DNA of 64,000 nt from Paeniglutamicibacter kerguelensis (GTDB taxonomy: Bacteria; Actinomycetota; Actinomycetes; Actinomycetales; Micrococcaceae). Below the pieces are notes generated by a model that was given only the letters and a program-made list of their open reading frames with translations, was not told the DNA's origin and did no database searches. Position 1 is the stretch's first letter, and the number at the start of each line of letters is the position of its first letter. This document shows, one piece after another, positions 1 through 8,626 of this stretch. The stretch covers positions 310,001-374,000 of the forward strand of contig NZ_JAGIOF010000004.1 in the NCBI RefSeq assembly GCF_017876535.1, in the 5' to 3' direction. The position numbers were made by a program, and so were the translations under genes.

Positions 1-574
1 ACGCGCGGCAGGCGGGCGGGGCCATCTGCCGCTCAGGCCACCACTTCCGCGTCAGAATGGCCGCTCCGACGCCGATAGCGGAGCCCAACAACACATCCGA
101 AGGCCAATGGGCCCCCGTATGGACCCGGGAATAGGCCACTCCTGCAGCGACCGGGACAAGAGCGATACCCAGTGCCGGTGACACCATCCCGACACCCAGC
201 GTGAAGGCCGCCGCGGAGGCCGAATGCCCCGAAGGCAGGGACGAGCTGGTGGGCTGCGGATGCACAAAACGGAAGACCGGGAGATCCGCCGGTAGGGGCC
301 GGGCCCGGGGAAGCACGGTCTTGAAGATCAGGTTGGTGACGACCGAGGCAACCCCGAGCGCCAGGACCCCGTGCACGGCGGCCCTGCGCGGATTGCCGGA
401 AACCACGGCGAAGCCGCCGGCGATGGCGAACCAGAGTTTGCCCTTCGTGGCTGCCGCGGAGAGGGTGCTGAAGAACGTATCCTGCGGACCGGACGGCAGC
501 CGCGAGACGGCGCGGACAATGAAGCGGTCGATTGCCGCCACCTGCCCCGTGCCTTTGCCCAGCATGCCTCGCAT
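1..574 (-). CDS. PAP2-family phosphatase, C-terminus beyond the left edge
   Basis: This reading frame is open to base 1, so only its first 191 residues are visible. All three motifs of the PAP2 acid phosphatase superfamily are present: K85-x6-R92-P93, PSGH at 114-117, and S149-R150 with H156 and D160 in SRVHTGAHWPSD. Hydrophobic stretches around 48-60, 67-84 and 130-148 suggest membrane insertion. The likely substrate is a lipid phosphate or pyrophosphate. In actinobacteria this module often forms the N-terminal half of a PAP2/diacylglycerol-kinase fusion; the truncation hides whether that is so here. The ATG at 574 was chosen; a second ATG at 565 is possible and neither has a strong ribosome-binding site. 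Denser arginine-rich frames overlapping it are shadows. Confidence 0.85.
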   Translation of the reverse strand, partial: MRGMLGKGTGQVAAIDRFIVRAVSRLPSGPQDTFFSTLSAAATKGKLWFAIAGGFAVVSGNPRRAAVHGVLALGVASVVTNLIFKTVLPRARPLPADLPVFRFVHPQPTSSSLPSGHSASAAAFTLGVGMVSPALGIALVPVAAGVAYSRVHTGAHWPSDVLLGSAIGVGAAILTRKWWPERQMAPPACRA

Positions 575-599
575 TCAACCACCGTAGGGCAATTATCCG

Positions 600-704
600 G
601 TGTGCGTCTGCACTGAGGACGACTTTTCCTGCGGCATCTTCCCGCAGAAGATCCGCGCCGGCCGCAAGAGCAAGATCCCGTTCGTGCTGATCGCCGACGG
701 CTAG
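600..704 (+). pseudogene. Possible remnant of a threonyl-tRNA synthetase-like anticodon-binding domain
   Basis: A plus-strand frame ending in TAG at 702-704 reads as about 34 residues with no start codon or ribosome-binding site. Its core KIRAGRKSKIPFVLIADG resembles the C-terminal anticodon-binding domain of class II tRNA synthetases such as ThrRS, where a pattern like KKIRxxxxxKIPFxLIAG is typical. It stops just where the family would continue. It lies isolated upstream of the PAP2 gene. I read it as a gene fragment left by an old rearrangement; chance resemblance cannot be excluded. Confidence 0.33.
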
Positions 705-889
705 AACACCGAAGCAGGTGCGAACCGGTCAGAGGGCAGGTTCCGTTTCTGTAAACAACATGAATCACCGAACAACCAGCAAAGAAACGTTCGGCCCGGG
801 ACCCGCGACATTTCGCGGGTCCCGGGCCGAATCAAACCAACTTGCACGGCGCCCGTTAGGGACGATGCAGCAAAGCCGAGTGGTGGAGG

Positions 890-1831
890 CTAGTTGGTGA
901 ACCCCGTCAGCACGATCTTGCCGCCGGCATGTCCCGCCATGCTTTCGCCGAACGCCGCAGCAGCTTCCTGCATCGGGTACGTGGAGACGACGTTGATCTT
1001 GAGCTTGCCGTCATCCACCAGTGCGCTGAGTCGGTCCAGTTCCTTGCCGTCGGGGCGCACCCAGATGAAGTGGCCGCCGTGGCCCATGACCGAACCGTCG
1101 GCGATGGACGCGTGGGTTCCGGAATCCTTCAGCACCGCAAGGGTGGATTCGAGTGCGCCGCCGTGGAAGTCCGCGACGGCGTCGACCCCCTCGGGCGCCA
1201 GCGCACGCACGCGCTCAACCAGGCCGTCGCCGTAGGTCACGGGCTCGGCGCCGAGCGCGGCCAGGGTTTCGTGGTTCTTTTCAGAACCGGTGGCCAGGAC
1301 GCGTACGCCCGCAACGACCGCCAACTGGATGGCCGCTTGACCCACGCCGCCGGAGCCGTTGTGAATCAGCAAGGTTTGGCCCGGCTTCAGGTCCAACGCG
1401 TCCAAAGTGCGCTGGGCGGTGCCGCCGGTCAGCGGAAGCGATGCGGCCTCTTCCCATGACAAGGAGTTTGGCTTGTGCGCAACCGTGGCGGCGGGAAGCA
1501 CCATGTACTCCGCGAAGGAGCCGAAGTGCACGCTGTCGCGCCGGCCGTAGGCGTAGACCTCGTCGCCCACCTTGAACTCGGGGGTGTCGAAGCCGACGGC
1601 TTCCACCACGCCCGCAACGTCCCATCCCGGAATGACGGGGAAGGTGACGTCCATGATCGGGTCGAGGTAACCGCCCATGACCTTCCAGTCCACCGGGTTC
1701 ACGCCCGCAGCCTTGACGCGGATCAGCACGCTTCCTGGCCCGACCTTGGGACGGGGAAGCTCAAGCTGTTCCAGCTTGTCGACGCCTCCGTAGCTCGCGT
1801 AGGCCATGGCTTTCATCGTCTGTTCACTCAT
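890..1831 (-). CDS. NADP-dependent oxidoreductase of the zinc-free MDR (quinone reductase) family
   Basis: A 313-residue medium-chain dehydrogenase/reductase. It has the N-terminal GroES-like fold (AAGVNPVDWKV, VIPGWDVAGVVEAVG, FKVGDEVYAYG) and a Rossmann domain with the nucleotide-binding signature HNGSGGVGQAAIQLAV near residues 150-165. The catalytic-zinc cysteine ligands of alcohol dehydrogenases are absent, which fits the quinone oxidoreductase branch. Such enzymes reduce quinones or enones with NAD(P)H in the cytosol; the substrate cannot be read from sequence. The start at 1831 (MSEQTMK) follows GAAAGAGG; an upstream in-frame extension of 25 residues lacks a comparable site. It lies 98 bases behind the ychJ-like gene on the same strand and may be cotranscribed with it. 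Confidence 0.88.
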   Translation of the reverse strand: MSEQTMKAMAYASYGGVDKLEQLELPRPKVGPGSVLIRVKAAGVNPVDWKVMGGYLDPIMDVTFPVIPGWDVAGVVEAVGFDTPEFKVGDEVYAYGRRDSVHFGSFAEYMVLPAATVAHKPNSLSWEEAASLPLTGGTAQRTLDALDLKPGQTLLIHNGSGGVGQAAIQLAVVAGVRVLATGSEKNHETLAALGAEPVTYGDGLVERVRALAPEGVDAVADFHGGALESTLAVLKDSGTHASIADGSVMGHGGHFIWVRPDGKELDRLSALVDDGKLKINVVSTYPMQEAAAAFGESMAGHAGGKIVLTGFTN

Positions 1832-1929
1832 CGTGGCGACCTCTTTCGGTGGTGGAAGTTTTTGGGCGGAGCAGCACCTGCTCCATTTGTACCAACCAGT
1901 ACACAACCCAAATTATTCGCGAATGAGTC

Positions 1930-2331
1930 CTATTCCACAGCGTCCAGGTAGTACCAGCGGCCGTCCTCGCGCACGAATTCGCTGACCTCGTGCTGGTATT
2001 CGCGCTGGCCAAGCAGCCCGTAGCGTGCGACAAACTCGACGATGCCGGTCTGGTCGAAGGGGCCACCGGCCTCGGTGCGGACAATCTCCAGGTTCTTCCA
2101 CACGATCGTCTCGTCAAGATCGAGCTCCGTGGGGCGGGTGCTCGGATGCCAGGTGGCAAGCAGGTAGCCGGGAAGCATCAGGGCGAAGGCGCTGTAGCGC
2201 GAACGCATCAACTCAACTGCAGTTGCGGGCCACGCCGGTGCCTGCGGATCGGAATAGCCGGTGTGAAATCGACCACAGCAGGAACCGTAGATTTCCCCTG
2301 TATTGCATGGGCAGCGTTCATCTTTATCCAT
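1930..2331 (-). CDS. YchJ/UPF0225-family protein with SEC-C metal-binding motif
   Basis: A 133-residue protein beginning with a cysteine-rich SEC-C-type motif: C7-P-C9 and C18-C19-G in CPCNTGEIYGSCCG, the kind that binds zinc. The rest is the NTF2-like domain typical of YchJ proteins (LMRSRYSAFAL, LLATWHPSTRP, GIVEFVARY, EVSEFVREDGRWYYLDA). The biochemical function of this widespread family is unknown. Length and layout are full. It is divergent from the purS promoter region; the 201 bases between the two starts should hold both promoters. The oxidoreductase gene follows downstream. Confidence 0.9.
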   Translation of the reverse strand: MDKDERCPCNTGEIYGSCCGRFHTGYSDPQAPAWPATAVELMRSRYSAFALMLPGYLLATWHPSTRPTELDLDETIVWKNLEIVRTEAGGPFDQTGIVEFVARYGLLGQREYQHEVSEFVREDGRWYYLDAVE

Positions 2332-2532
2332 TTAAACAGCTTAAGCGCACGCCGATCCGCAGATACCCACCGGTAGCTATCACAGGGAAACATCACCGGG
2401 TTGACGCCCCGAATCAGCGGACCCAAGGCTTGCCGGTAGACTTGGTGAGCAAGCTCGCGGAGCGCCGACACCTTGGCGTGAGACGGCACCTCCGCAAGCG
2501 TATAACCACCCTTCGCGCACAGGAGAACCCGG

Positions 2533-2784
2533 ATGCCCCGGATCGTTGTTGATGTTATGCCCAAGCCCGAGATTCTTGACCCGCAGGGCAAGGCCATCGT
2601 CGGAGCACTGCCCCGTCTTGGTTTCACCGCCTTTAGCGAAGTCCGTCAGGGCAAGCGGTTCGAACTGACCGTCGACGGCGAGGTGACCGAGGAAATCTTG
2701 GCACAGGCCCGCACCGCGGCCGAAACCCTCCTCTCGAACCCGGTCATCGAAGACGTTGTCAACGTCGAGGTTGTCGCAGACTAA
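2533..2784 (+). CDS. purS: Phosphoribosylformylglycinamidine synthase subunit PurS
   Basis: An 83-residue PurS, the small dimeric subunit that bridges PurQ and PurL in the three-part FGAM synthase of Gram-positive bacteria. It shows the family pattern [17 protein letters not shown] near the start and VRQGKRFEL in the middle. The complex converts FGAR to FGAM at step four of de novo purine synthesis, using glutamine and ATP. The ATG follows AGGAGAACCCGG. Its TAA stop overlaps the purQ start by one base, so this is the first gene of a tightly coupled purSQL operon. Confidence 0.96.
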   Translation: MPRIVVDVMPKPEILDPQGKAIVGALPRLGFTAFSEVRQGKRFELTVDGEVTEEILAQARTAAETLLSNPVIEDVVNVEVVAD

Positions 2785-3539
2785 TGAGTGCAACCGAACT
2801 CCCCTTGATCGGCGACTACTCGACGCCGAGCACCGAGCTGAACGGCGCCCGCATCGGCGTCGTCACGTTCCCCGGAACCCTCGATGACCGCGACGCAGCT
2901 CGCGCCATCCGGTTGACCGGGGCCGAGGCCGTGTCCCTGTGGCACGCCGACCACGACCTGCAGAACGTCGACGCAGTCGTCATCCCGGGTGGCTTCTCCT
3001 ACGGGGACTACCTGCGCGCCGGCGCCATCGCCCGCTTCGCACCGATGATGGGCAACATCATCGACGCCGCGAACTCCGATGCCAAGCTGCCCGTTCTGGG
3101 CATTTGCAACGGCTTCCAGATCCTGACCGAATCGCACCTGCTGCCGGGCTCCATGGTGAAGAACGACCACCTGAAGTTCCTCTGCCGCGACCAGGTCCTG
3201 CGTGTGGAAAACAACACCACCGCCTGGACCAACCAGTACGCCAAGGGTGAGGAAATCACCATCGTGCTGAAGAACCAGGACGGCCAGTACGTCGCCGACG
3301 AGAAGACCCTTGACGCCCTCGAGGCCGAGGGCCGCGTGGCCTTCAGCTACGTCGGCTGGAACCCGAACGGTTCCCGCCGCAACATCGCCGGCATCACCAA
3401 TGCCGCGGGCAACGTGGTGGGCCTCATGCCGCACCCGGAGCACGCAGTGGAGGCCGGATTCGGCCCCGACCACACCGGAACCGACGGACTTGGGTTCTTC
3501 ACCTCCGTCCTGACCCACCTTGTTGGAGGCCAGAAGTGA
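2784..3539 (+). CDS. purQ: Phosphoribosylformylglycinamidine synthase subunit PurQ
   Basis: The 251-residue glutaminase subunit of FGAM synthase. It is a class I glutamine amidotransferase with nucleophile C108 in GICNGFQ and the catalytic His/Glu pair H217 and E219 in MPHPEHAVE. It releases ammonia from glutamine and passes it to PurL. A roughly 20-residue N-terminal lead ([15 protein letters not shown]) precedes the core and is longer than in many PurQ proteins, but the overlap with the purS stop supports this start. The gene overlaps purL by four bases (GTGA), indicating translational coupling. Confidence 0.96.
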   Translation: MSATELPLIGDYSTPSTELNGARIGVVTFPGTLDDRDAARAIRLTGAEAVSLWHADHDLQNVDAVVIPGGFSYGDYLRAGAIARFAPMMGNIIDAANSDAKLPVLGICNGFQILTESHLLPGSMVKNDHLKFLCRDQVLRVENNTTAWTNQYAKGEEITIVLKNQDGQYVADEKTLDALEAEGRVAFSYVGWNPNGSRRNIAGITNAAGNVVGLMPHPEHAVEAGFGPDHTGTDGLGFFTSVLTHLVGGQK

Positions 3540-5851
3540 GCGTCGAAGAGCAGAAGAAGTTCAACATGGACACCGTGGCCAATGCCGCCGCGACTCCCGA
3601 CACCGAACTTCCGTGGGCCGAGCTCGGCCTGAAGCAGAACGAATTCGAAGAGGTCGTCAAGGTCCTGGGCCGCCGCCCGACCGCGGCGGAACTCGCCATG
3701 TACTCGGTCATGTGGTCCGAGCACTGCTCCTACAAGTCCTCGAAGAACCACCTGCGCCAGTTCGGCGACAAGGTGACCGAGGAAATGAAGAAGGACATGC
3801 TCGTTGGCATCGGCGAAAACGCCGGCGTGACCAACCTGGGCGACGGCTGGGCCGTGACCTTCAAGATCGAATCGCACAACTCCCCCACGATGATCGAACC
3901 GTACCAGGGTGCGGCCACCGGCATCGGCGGCATCGTGCGCGACATCATCTCCATGGGCGCCCGCCCGGTCGCCGTGATGGACCCGTTGCGCTTCGGCGCG
4001 ATCGACCACCCGGACACCGCACGCGTCATCCACGGTGCCGTCGCCGGCATCGGCGGCTACGGCAACTCGCTGGGCCTGCCGAACATCGGCGGCGAAATGG
4101 TCTTCGACTCCGTCTACCAAGGCAACCCGCTGGTGAACGCGCTTGCAGTTGGCGTCATGCGCCACGAGGACATCCGCCTGGCCAACGCGTCGGGCAAGGG
4201 CAACAAGGTCGTGCTCTTCGGCGCACGCACCGGCGGCGACGGCATCGGCGGCGCCTCCATCCTGTCCTCGGAGACCTTCGACGACACCAAGCCCTCCAAG
4301 CGCCCGGCCGTCCAGGTGGGCGACCCGTTCGCGGAAAAGGTGCTCATCGAGTGCTGCCTCGAGCTGTTCAAGGGTTCCCTCGTCGAGGGCATCCAGGACC
4401 TCGGAGCCGCCGGCATCTCCTGCGCCACCTCGGAGCTTGCCTCCAACGGCGACGGCGGCATGGAGGTCGAACTGACCTCCGTCCTGCTGCGCGATCCCTC
4501 GCTGACCCCGGGCGAGATCCTGATGTCCGAGTCCCAGGAACGCATGATGGCCGTTGTCTCCCCGGAGAACATCGAAGCCTTCGAGGCGACCATGGACAAG
4601 TGGGCCGTGGAGTACTCCTGGCTGGGCGAGGTCACCGACACCGGCCGCCTGATCATTAAGTGGGACGGCGAAGTCATCGTCGACGTCGACCCGCGCACCG
4701 TGGCACACGACGGCCCGCTCTACGACCGTCCGTACGCCCGCCCGGAATGGCAGGACGCCCTGCAGGCGGACACCTTCAAGTCCTCGGAGGCCGGCGCCAA
4801 CCTGCCGGCCACCGGCGAAGAGCTGAAGGCCGCCCTGGTTGAGCTGATGGCTTCCCCGAACATGTGCGACAAGTCCTGGATCACCAACCAGTACGACCGC
4901 TACGTGGGCGGCAACACCGCCCTGGCAGCCCCGGACGACGCCGGCGTGATCCGCGTTGACGAGAAGACCGGCCTGGGCGTTGCCCTGGCCACCGACGCCA
5001 ACGGCCGCTACACCTTCCTGGATCCGTACCACGGCGCGCAGCTGGCCCTCTCCGAGGCCTACCGCAACGTCGCCACCTCCGGCGCCGTGCCGATGGCCGT
5101 CTCCGACTGCCTGAACTTCGGCTCCCCCGAGGATTCCGATGTCATGTGGCAGCTGGCGGAGGCCATTCGCGGCCTCTCCGACGCCTGCATGGAACTCGGC
5201 GTCCCGGTCACCGGCGGCAACGTGTCCCTGTACAACCAGACCGGCGACACCCCGATCCACCCGACCCCCGTGGTCGCGATGCTCGGCAAGCTGGACGACG
5301 TGGCCCGCCGCACCCCTTCGGGATGGCGCGCGGATGCAGATGGCCAGGCCATCTACCTGCTGGGCACCACGTTCGACGAGCTCGACGGTTCGGAATTCGC
5401 GAACATCCGCGGACACCTCGGCGGCCTGCCGCCGAAGGTCGACCTCGCAGCGGAGAAGACCCTGGGTGCGATCCTGATCAACGCCTCGCGCGATGGCATG
5501 ATCGACTCAGCCCACGACATCTCCGAGGGCGGCATCGGCGCGGCACTGGCCGAAATGGCCCTGCGCTACAACGTCGGCGCCCGAGTGGCCCTGGACGACC
5601 TGTGCGCACGTGACGGCCTCGACGCCTTCACCGCACTGTTCTCCGAGTCGCAGGCCCGCGCCATCGTTGCGGTCCCGCGCTCCGAAGAGGTTCGCTTCAA
5701 CGACATGGCCACCGCACGCAACTTCCCCGTGGTCCGCCTCGGTGTCGTTGACGCCGCGGCCACCTCGCTGGAAATCCAGGGTCAGTTCGACCTGGACCTC
5801 GCCGAGCTGCGCGAAGCGCACGAGGCAACCCTGCCGAAGTACTTCGGCTAA
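3536..5851 (+). CDS. purL: Phosphoribosylformylglycinamidine synthase subunit PurL (small type)
   Basis: The 771-residue synthetase subunit, the size expected of small PurL acting with PurS and PurQ rather than the fused 1300-residue enzyme. It consists of two tandem AIRS-type ATP-binding halves. Recognisable segments are [12 protein letters not shown] near residue 60, the ligand loop KIESHNSPT, and GGNVSLYNQ in the second half. It starts with GTG inside the purQ stop region. It is the last gene of purSQL, followed 17 bases later by a strong hairpin terminator. Long frames on the opposite strand across this gene are codon-bias shadows. Confidence 0.97.
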   Translation: MSVEEQKKFNMDTVANAAATPDTELPWAELGLKQNEFEEVVKVLGRRPTAAELAMYSVMWSEHCSYKSSKNHLRQFGDKVTEEMKKDMLVGIGENAGVTNLGDGWAVTFKIESHNSPTMIEPYQGAATGIGGIVRDIISMGARPVAVMDPLRFGAIDHPDTARVIHGAVAGIGGYGNSLGLPNIGGEMVFDSVYQGNPLVNALAVGVMRHEDIRLANASGKGNKVVLFGARTGGDGIGGASILSSETFDDTKPSKRPAVQVGDPFAEKVLIECCLELFKGSLVEGIQDLGAAGISCATSELASNGDGGMEVELTSVLLRDPSLTPGEILMSESQERMMAVVSPENIEAFEATMDKWAVEYSWLGEVTDTGRLIIKWDGEVIVDVDPRTVAHDGPLYDRPYARPEWQDALQADTFKSSEAGANLPATGEELKAALVELMASPNMCDKSWITNQYDRYVGGNTALAAPDDAGVIRVDEKTGLGVALATDANGRYTFLDPYHGAQLALSEAYRNVATSGAVPMAVSDCLNFGSPEDSDVMWQLAEAIRGLSDACMELGVPVTGGNVSLYNQTGDTPIHPTPVVAMLGKLDDVARRTPSGWRADADGQAIYLLGTTFDELDGSEFANIRGHLGGLPPKVDLAAEKTLGAILINASRDGMIDSAHDISEGGIGAALAEMALRYNVGARVALDDLCARDGLDAFTALFSESQARAIVAVPRSEEVRFNDMATARNFPVVRLGVVDAAATSLEIQGQFDLDLAELREAHEATLPKYFG

Positions 5852-5867
5852 GCACGTCTAAGAAATC

Positions 5868-5905
5868 GGGGCCCGGAAGGATTTTCCTTCCGGGCCCCGC
5901 TTTCG
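5868..5905. terminator. Rho-independent terminator between convergent purL and the RibD-like gene
   Basis: Perfect 13-bp stem: the left arm at 5868-5880 starts GGGGCCC, the right arm is 5886-5898, and the loop is ATTTT. A short T-rich run (CTTTCGTT) follows on the plus strand. Placed between convergent genes, it may serve both. Confidence 0.85.
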
Positions 5906-5936
5906 TTAACGGTTCAGGTGGCCGTGCGAAACCGGC

Positions 5937-6563
5937 TCAGCGGACGTCGGACACGCCCGTGTAGGTTGCGTAGCTGGCGTCCCCGGTCCGCTCATAGGTC
6001 AGCAGGGCGAGCCCGCCCGGGGTGGTGGTGCTGCCCGTCAGTCGCAGCCCGGCGGCGGATCCACCCTCCGGGAACAACCGGCGGCCGTGGCCCAAGACGA
6101 CGGGCGCAACGACGAGCCTCATCTCGTCGATCAACCCCGCGGCCAGCAACGATCCGGCGAGCCTGGCACTTCCATGGATCTGGAGTTCCCGGCCGGGCCT
6201 CGACTTGAGTTCCGCGACCTGCGCGGCAACATCCCCGGACAAAATGGTGGTCGGGTTCCAGCTGCCCCGCTCCAGGGTGTGTGAGGCGACATACTTCGGA
6301 AGACTGTTCATCAGCGCGGTGAAGGGATCGTCGGCATCGGTGATCTGCGGCCAGTCACGCGCAAAGGCCTCATAGGTGCGGCGGCCGAGCAGAAGTCCAT
6401 CGGCCTGACCCAGCCACTGCGCCGCCTGGTCGATGAATGCCGCATCCATGTGCGGAACCAGCCACCCGCCCTGGGTGAAGCCGCCACTGGTGTCTTCATC
6501 CGGGGATCCCGGACCCTGCGATACGCCGTCAAGGCTCACGAACTCCGTCAATGTCAGCTTCAT
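5937..6563 (-). CDS. RibD C-terminal/dihydrofolate reductase-family protein
   Basis: A 208-residue protein of the RibD_C/DHFR-like family. It opens with the typical strand MKLTLTEFVSLDGV. GRRTYEAFARDWP lies near residues 60-73, KYVASHTL near 90, the NADPH-site strand ELQIHGSARLAGSLLAAGLIDE near 125-146, and the P-loop-like VVLGHGRRLFPEG near 155. Members are NADPH-dependent reductases of mostly unknown substrate; standalone actinobacterial copies are rarely involved in riboflavin synthesis. The ATG at 6563 starts the conserved fold; longer in-frame extensions upstream are not supported. It stands alone, convergent with purL. Confidence 0.85.
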   Translation of the reverse strand: MKLTLTEFVSLDGVSQGPGSPDEDTSGGFTQGGWLVPHMDAAFIDQAAQWLGQADGLLLGRRTYEAFARDWPQITDADDPFTALMNSLPKYVASHTLERGSWNPTTILSGDVAAQVAELKSRPGRELQIHGSARLAGSLLAAGLIDEMRLVVAPVVLGHGRRLFPEGGSAAGLRLTGSTTTPGGLALLTYERTGDASYATYTGVSDVR

Positions 6564-6768
6564 GGGGTTGATCTTCCTCGTCGGGTTGGCACGTCCTGCG
6601 GCCAAGCTACCCGACCTTGGAACCCTGCTCAAGGGAACCGCCAGCATGCAACCGTCGACGCAACGGAATGCGGGCCGACGGAAAATTCCGTCACTAAGCG
6701 CACCGTGGGTACGTGGGTGGCCTCGACCATGCCGACGTTCCTGTTCATCGCGGGGCATGCCCTTACCT

Positions 6769-6799
6769 ACGGCAGGGCATACGGCAGGGCATACGGCAG
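6769..6799. repeat. 12-bp tandem repeat upstream of the lipase fusion gene
   Basis: The unit ACGGCAGGGCAT occurs twice in full (6769-6780 and 6781-6792) and then as its first seven bases (6793-6799). It lies about 50 bases before the start at 6847, where promoter or 5'-leader elements would be expected. No known operator matches it. Confidence 0.8.
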
Positions 6800-6846
6800 A
6801 ATGTTTACTTGTGTAGGCGAAACGCCTGCAGAACAAGGGAGCATGC

Positions 6847-8619
6847 ATGTTCGAAGCCATGAAGAAGATCCCATTGTGGGTACGCCCTTTCCTGGGCTTG
6901 GCCATGGTGGTTCTTGGCGCCGTCCTGGCGCTGAACTCTTCGGCTTCGATCCAGGCGTTCGTGCTCGCGGTGTCCGTGGGGCTGGTCGCCGTGGGAATCG
7001 CCCGGATCATCGAGGCGTTCGGCGAGGATGCGGATCACGGCTCCGACCACGGCTCGGTAGTCCGGTGGATCACCGGCATCAGCGGCACTCTCCTCGCAGG
7101 AATGGGCATCGCCGCAATGGTTTGGCGCGGAGCCACCCTTCCCGTGTTGGCCCTGGCCGTCGCGCTGCTCCTGCTTCTCTCCGGGGTGGCCTCTCTGGTC
7201 TCGCTATTCAGGTCCTCGAACACCAACCGAACCTATTCCTTGCTCGGCGGGCTGGCCTCGATCGCCACCGGCACCTTGGTGCTGGTCTGGCCCAAGCTGA
7301 CGGTATGGGCCTTCGGGGTGTTCTTCGGCGGCTGGCTGGTCTTCACTGGCCTGCGCTTGATCATTGACTTCTTTGCCCGGGGCAGGAAAAATCCGTCCAC
7401 CCCGGCCAAGCGCAGGCTGGCCGGATTCGGCAAGGTCGCCGGTTCCGCGGTGGCCCTGCTTGCGGCGGTTGTGATGGTCCTGGTGACCCCCTTGATCCAC
7501 GCCGGCGATCCACGCCAGGTTCCAGATGCGTTCTACACCCCGCCCACCGACATTCCGGCCGGACCGGGCCAGCTGCTGCGCGTCGAGCCGTTGTCCCAGG
7601 GCGTGCCGGAGAATGCAGCCGCTTGGCGGATCCTCTACACCACCACCCATCCCGACGGTTCCCCCGCGGTGGCTTCCGGTTCCGTGGTGGTGCCCGCCAA
7701 TCACGGAACAGAGGCACTTCCGGTGGTATCCATGGCCCACGGCACCAAGGGCATCGTTCCGGGTTGCGCACCGTCGTTGTCCTCCGTGCCGTATTCCGAC
7801 GGACCCGCCGCAGCCCTGCGCGAGCTCATCGGCCAGGGCTGGGCCGGGGTCATGACCGACTACGTCGGGCTGGGCACCAAGGGGCCGCACCCCTACCTGG
7901 TGGGCCAGGCCGAGGCCAGGAACGTCCTGGATGCGTTTCGCGCGGCCAGCCAGCTCGAGGAATTCTCATTGCGCGACGACACCCTCATCTGGGGCCATTC
8001 CCAGGGCGGCCACGGGGCGTTGTGGAGCGCGGCCATCGCCAAGGACTACGCCCCGGAGATCAAGGTCCTTGGCGTGGCGGCGCTGGCGCCCGCCACCAAC
8101 CTGGTGGACCTGGCGCTCGGGGTGAAGGACGCGGCCGCCGGCAAGGTGGTCTCCTCCTACATCGCCGAGTCGTGGAACGACGTCTTCCCGGAGCTCAACG
8201 TGGAAAGCCAGATCACGCCGGGCTACGCCAGATCCGCCCAGCGCATCGGCGAGCTCTGCTTCGACGGGCGCGATGCACTGGCCGCGGTCATCGGCGGCAC
8301 CCAGCTATTCGACGCGGTGATTCCCGACTCCGCCTTGAACGGCCCGCTGGGCGGGAAGCTCCGGGAAAACTCGGTGAACCAAAACATCAACTACCCGCTC
8401 TTTGTGGGCCAGGGGCTGGACGACCAGCTGGTGCTTCCCGGGATGCAGCGCGGTTGGGTTGCCGAACGCTGTGCCGCCGGGCAGCACATGGAATACCGCG
8501 AATACGAAGGTAGGGACCACATGCCGTTGGTGGAAGACGATTCGCCACTGATCCCGGAGCTGGTCCGGTGGGCCAACGACCGGCTCGACGGCAAGGCACC
8601 GGTCAACACGTGCCGCTAG
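6847..8619 (+). CDS. Membrane (DUF308/HdeD-like) domain fused to a secretory-lipase-type hydrolase
   Basis: A 590-residue two-part protein. Residues 1-215 hold about six hydrophobic segments in the pattern of the DUF308/HdeD membrane family, ending in a basic linker and one further membrane span (SAVALLAAVVMVLVTPLI). The remainder is an alpha/beta hydrolase of the secretory lipase (LIP) family. Nucleophile S385 sits in GHSQGGHG, the probable acid is D525 or D526 in GLDDQLV, and H558 is in GRDHMPL. The hydrolase is probably displayed outside the membrane and may cleave lipid or ester substrates. LIP-family lipases are usually secreted without a multi-span membrane module, so the fusion is uncommon. 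Start chosen behind AAGGGA. Confidence 0.82.
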   Translation: MFEAMKKIPLWVRPFLGLAMVVLGAVLALNSSASIQAFVLAVSVGLVAVGIARIIEAFGEDADHGSDHGSVVRWITGISGTLLAGMGIAAMVWRGATLPVLALAVALLLLLSGVASLVSLFRSSNTNRTYSLLGGLASIATGTLVLVWPKLTVWAFGVFFGGWLVFTGLRLIIDFFARGRKNPSTPAKRRLAGFGKVAGSAVALLAAVVMVLVTPLIHAGDPRQVPDAFYTPPTDIPAGPGQLLRVEPLSQGVPENAAAWRILYTTTHPDGSPAVASGSVVVPANHGTEALPVVSMAHGTKGIVPGCAPSLSSVPYSDGPAAALRELIGQGWAGVMTDYVGLGTKGPHPYLVGQAEARNVLDAFRAASQLEEFSLRDDTLIWGHSQGGHGALWSAAIAKDYAPEIKVLGVAALAPATNLVDLALGVKDAAAGKVVSSYIAESWNDVFPELNVESQITPGYARSAQRIGELCFDGRDALAAVIGGTQLFDAVIPDSALNGPLGGKLRENSVNQNINYPLFVGQGLDDQLVLPGMQRGWVAERCAAGQHMEYREYEGRDHMPLVEDDSPLIPELVRWANDRLDGKAPVNTCR

Positions 8620-8626
8620 CCGTGGA

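Noticed and set aside
3347..5416. Long minus-strand frame opposite purL and the purQ end.
   Set aside because: purL and purQ are unmistakable; the opposite frame is a composition shadow typical of high-GC genes.
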